Source: Halanaerobiales bacterium (GTDB lineage: Bacteria; Bacillota_F; Halanaerobiia; Halanaerobiales; DTU029). Taken from it: a stretch of 8,428 nt of DNA. The position numbers were made by a program, and so were the translations under genes. Location of the stretch: the NCBI GenBank assembly GCA_016278415.1, contig JADQBV010000441.1, positions 1 to 8,428 of the forward strand, in the 5' to 3' direction. Shown piece after piece: positions 5,716 through 8,428 of the stretch (its first letter is position 1; the number at the start of each line of letters is the position of its first letter). Under the pieces are notes generated by a model. That model was not told the origin of the DNA and made no database searches. It worked only from the letters and a program-made list of their open reading frames with translations.

Positions 5716-7518
5716 ATGAAGAAAATTAAATTATTAATATTAGCTTTAGCTTTAGTGTTTATGGTTTCAGGTTTAGTTGGTGCGGTTAGTAATGATACTT
5801 ATGTTGATATTGACATGGGTGATATCAATACTCTTGACCCACATTTTTCTTATGATAATGCTAGTGCAGAGATTATCACAAATGTTTATGAGAATTTAAT
5901 TAGGTTTAAAAAGGGTAGTAACTCTGATTTTGAGCCACTACTTTCAACAGAAGTACCTTCTACTGCTAATGGTTTAATTAGTGCAGATGGTACAATCTAT
6001 ACATTCCCAATTCGTGAGGATGTAATTTTCCATAATGGTAATGATTTAACACCTGAAGATGTTAAGTATAGTTTCCTAAGAGGATTAATTCAGGATCGTA
6101 ATGGTGGTCCAATGTGGATGCTTTTTGAACCTCTTTATGGTGTAGGTTCTTTATCTGATATTACAAATGAGCTTGTAGGTGTTGAAGATCCTGCAAATCT
6201 TACAGCAGAGCAGTCAGAAGCTGTTTATGCCTATTTAGAAAAAGCCATTGTAGTAAATGGCAATAATGTAGAATTTCATCTTCCTGCACCATTTCCACCA
6301 TTTTTAAGTATTATTGTACGAGACAATGGAGTGGGTGCTATTCTTGATAAAGAATGGACTATTGCACAGGGAGATTGGGATGGTAAAGCAGATTCTATCG
6401 CAAATTATTATAACCCAGAAAAAGAAGCAGATCCATTATTTGATAAGATGAATGGTACTGGTCCTTATATGTTAAAAGAGTGGGTTAATGGTGAACGTAC
6501 AGTATTAAGTTCATTTAAAGCTTACTGGCGTGAACCAGCTAGATTAAAAACAGTAATCATTAAATCTGTTGAAGAATGGTCAACACGTAAGTTATATCTA
6601 CAACGTGGAGATGCTGATTCTGTTTATGTTGACCCTATGTATTTAAACCAAGTAAGAGGTATGGACGGAGTTAATGTAATAGAGGATTTACCTCGTCTTT
6701 CCATGACAAATGGTTTAATGAACTTTGATATCGTTACTGAAGGTAATCCTGATGTTCATAGTGGTAAACTTGATGGTAATGGTATTCCTGCTGATTTCTT
6801 TGCAGATGTCCATGTGAGAAAAGGTTTTAGTTATGCTATGCCTTATCAAACATTTATAGATCAGGTAGCTATGGGTATGGGACAAAAGGCAAGAGGTCCT
6901 ATTCCTGATCCATTCCTAGGATTCAATCCACATTCTGATGTCTATGAATTTAACCTTGATAAAGCAACTGCAGAATTTAAAAAGGCTTTTGATGGAGAGT
7001 TATGGGAAAAAGGATTTGAAATAACTATCCTTTATAATAGTGGTAATAATACACGTAAGACTGCTGTAGATATGCTGAAAACCTATGTAGAACAAGTTAA
7101 TCCTAAGTTTAAGGTTAATGTTCGTGGTATCCAGTGGTCAACATATCTTGATAACTTAATTGCTGGTAAATTTACCTTAGGTTTCATTGGTTGGGGAGCA
7201 GATTATGCTGATCCACACAACTTTGCAGTGCCTTTCTTAAGAAGTGATGGAACATATGGTGGATTCAAAGGTGATGTATATATTAAATGGGCAGAAAAAA
7301 ATATAGATCCTTTAATTGCTAAAGGTGTTACTGCTACAGATCCAGCAGTAAGAGCAGATATTTATGCAGAATTACAACAAATTTCTTATGAAGAAGCATT
7401 AGATATTTATCTATATCAGCCTACAGGAAATTATGTTTTCCGTGAAAATGTAGAAGGATTCGCATATGATGCGATTGCTGAACCAAACTTATTCTTCTAT
7501 CATCTATACAAAGAGTAG
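5716..7518 (+). CDS. Peptide-type ABC transporter, periplasmic solute-binding protein (family 5)
   Basis: This extracytoplasmic receptor is expected to capture peptides (or, in some family members, oligosaccharides) and deliver them to the permease pair. The signal peptide spans about 1-23: MKKIK, a hydrophobic core, then VGA before VSND, a signal peptidase I site. There is no lipobox cysteine, so the mature protein should be soluble. Family 5 (SBP_bac_5) landmarks are in order: GDINTLDPHF near the mature N-terminus, VYENLIRF, the signature region IREDVIFHNGNDLTPEDVKYS, GTGPYMLKEW, HVRKGFSYAM, and GFIGWGADYADPHNF near the C-terminus. At 600 residues it is longer than the usual 500-550. The start is fixed by GAGGAGGAG 9 nt upstream and by the signal peptide. 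A permease gene follows after a hairpin. The ligand cannot be told from sequence; DppA/OppA-like is a family-level label. Confidence 0.93.
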   Translation: MKKIKLLILALALVFMVSGLVGAVSNDTYVDIDMGDINTLDPHFSYDNASAEIITNVYENLIRFKKGSNSDFEPLLSTEVPSTANGLISADGTIYTFPIREDVIFHNGNDLTPEDVKYSFLRGLIQDRNGGPMWMLFEPLYGVGSLSDITNELVGVEDPANLTAEQSEAVYAYLEKAIVVNGNNVEFHLPAPFPPFLSIIVRDNGVGAILDKEWTIAQGDWDGKADSIANYYNPEKEADPLFDKMNGTGPYMLKEWVNGERTVLSSFKAYWREPARLKTVIIKSVEEWSTRKLYLQRGDADSVYVDPMYLNQVRGMDGVNVIEDLPRLSMTNGLMNFDIVTEGNPDVHSGKLDGNGIPADFFADVHVRKGFSYAMPYQTFIDQVAMGMGQKARGPIPDPFLGFNPHSDVYEFNLDKATAEFKKAFDGELWEKGFEITILYNSGNNTRKTAVDMLKTYVEQVNPKFKVNVRGIQWSTYLDNLIAGKFTLGFIGWGADYADPHNFAVPFLRSDGTYGGFKGDVYIKWAEKNIDPLIAKGVTATDPAVRADIYAELQQISYEEALDIYLYQPTGNYVFRENVEGFAYDAIAEPNLFFYHLYKE

Positions 7519-7544
7519 AATTAAAAATAAATAAATAAATATAT

Positions 7545-7572
7545 GAAAGAGGGGAGTTGCCTCCCCTCTTTC
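7545..7572 (+). terminator. Perfect 12-bp hairpin between binding protein and permease genes
   Basis: GAAAGAGGGGAG (7545-7556) pairs fully with CTCCCCTCTTTC (7561-7572) around the loop TTGC. It is not followed by a proper T-run (next bases TAAAGTTT), so it is more likely a partial terminator or a 3' stabilising structure than a full stop. Such intercistronic hairpins commonly let binding proteins be made in excess over the membrane components of the same operon. No convincing new promoter is seen before the permease, which favours partial readthrough. Confidence 0.7.
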
Positions 7573-7638
7573 TAAAGTTTATACAAAAATATGTGTACTT
7601 TTTACCAAATTTTAAATAGTACTAGGAAGGGATGAAGA

Positions 7639-8428
7639 ATGTTATCATTTATAATAAGACGATTAATTATTCTACCTGTTATCTTATTAGGAGTGACACT
7701 CTTAATATTTAGCATGATTATGACTTTAAGTCCTTATGAAAGAGTAAGTACTTATGTTAAAGATCCTGCTCAACTTAAAGGTGGAGTTGAACAATTAGAT
7801 CAATTAATAGATAAATATGGTTTAAATGATCCCTGGTATCAACAGTATGGTCGCTGGATTGGTGGAGTTGTAAAAGGAGATTTCGGTTGGTCAGAGTCGG
7901 CTGGAGCACCAGTAAGTGAAGCTATATTGGATCGTTTCCCTGCTACTCTGGAAATAACCTTGTTTTCTTTGATACCAGTTATTTTAGGTGGAATTTACCT
8001 GGGTATTTTTGCTGCTGTGCATCATAATGACCCCTGGGATCATATTACAAGGATATTTTCTGTAATTGGATGGTCTTTTCCTACCTTTGTTTTTGGTTTA
8101 ATTGTATTGATGATTTTTTATGGTATATTAGGATGGTTTCCCCCTGGTAGACTTGACAATTGGGCTATGGATCTTGTAAATTCAGCTGAATTTGCTAATT
8201 ATACTGGTCTTTATGTAATAGATAGTATATTGAACTTTGACTTTAGAATACTAGTAAATGCCCTAAGACATCTGGTGGCTCCTGTAATGACAATTTCTAT
8301 ATTATGGTGGGCTTTTCTAATGAGAATCACTAGATCCAGTATGCTAGAGACTCTACAAAAAGATTATATCAGAACAGCACGTTCAAAGGGTTTAAAAGAT
8401 AGTGTAGTTATTAATAAACATGCTGTTA
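7639..8428 (+). CDS. Peptide-type ABC transporter permease, DppB/OppB family (3'-partial)
   Basis: This is one of the two membrane subunits forming the translocation channel. The frame from ATG 7639 stays open for 263 codons to the window edge, so the C-terminus (probably 60-100 residues) is missing. It begins MLSFIIRRLIILPVILLGVT, typical of DppB, with a first transmembrane segment at about 9-29. The periplasmic part has KYGLNDPWYQQYGRW and GDFGWS, then ILDRFPATLEITL leading into membrane segments at about 101-126 and 138-165. Before the edge, TRSSMLETLQKDYIRTARSKG gives the EAA-type loop (from about Asp242) that docks on the ATPase subunit. The start is supported by AGGAAGGG (7624-7631), 7 nt upstream. 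It lies 120 bp after the binding-protein gene in the usual order; a DppC-type permease and two ATPases would be expected next. Confidence 0.95.
   Translation, partial: MLSFIIRRLIILPVILLGVTLLIFSMIMTLSPYERVSTYVKDPAQLKGGVEQLDQLIDKYGLNDPWYQQYGRWIGGVVKGDFGWSESAGAPVSEAILDRFPATLEITLFSLIPVILGGIYLGIFAAVHHNDPWDHITRIFSVIGWSFPTFVFGLIVLMIFYGILGWFPPGRLDNWAMDLVNSAEFANYTGLYVIDSILNFDFRILVNALRHLVAPVMTISILWWAFLMRITRSSMLETLQKDYIRTARSKGLKDSVVINKHAV

Noticed and set aside
1..8428. A defence system, CRISPR array, mobile element or prophage
   Set aside because: All genes are assignable to housekeeping or transport families; no transposase, integrase, terminal inverted repeats or spaced direct repeats are present.

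Overview
This 8.4 kb window is AT-rich and all of its genes lie on the + strand. It looks like a low-GC Firmicute chromosome. The gene order polA – mutM – (ytaF remnant) – coaE follows the housekeeping order familiar from Bacillus and many Clostridia. My best guess is a non-sporulating, diderm Firmicute of the Halanaerobiales type. The reasons are the low GC, a decayed copy of the sporulation gene ytaF in its ancestral slot, and a peptide-binding protein exported by a plain signal peptide instead of a lipobox. This placement is inference, not proven.

Left half (1-4688): DNA repair and core metabolism. polA (5' end cut by the window edge) encodes DNA polymerase I with an intact 5' nuclease, an apparently dead proofreading domain and an intact polymerase. 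It is followed 23 bp later by mutM (8-oxoguanine glycosylase). The two could act in one base-excision repair path: MutM removes the base and nicks, Pol I fills in. The next roughly 350 bp look empty at first, but hold fragments of a YtaF/MntP-like membrane protein spread over different frames with stops and missing segments. This is a pseudogene exactly where sporulating relatives carry ytaF. coaE (last step of CoA synthesis) follows and overlaps mgsA (methylglyoxal synthase) by 11 bp, so these two are translationally coupled.

Middle (4689-5715): a short AT-rich spacer, then a membrane-anchored SLT-family lytic transglycosylase with a non-ATG start. After it comes a 325 bp non-coding region with a good sigma-A-type promoter, a repeated promoter-like module, and a probable leader of about 240 nt containing a four-codon mini-ORF preceded by a strong ribosome-binding sequence.

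Right part (5716-8428): an oligopeptide/dipeptide-type ABC importer operon. It starts with a 600-residue family 5 solute-binding protein, continues through a perfect 12-bp hairpin, and reaches a DppB-type permease that runs off the right edge. The second permease and the ATPases would be expected downstream, outside the window.

I see no CRISPR array, tRNA, rRNA, insertion sequence, prophage or defence system. The most notable finds are the ytaF pseudogene and the layout of the transporter leader.
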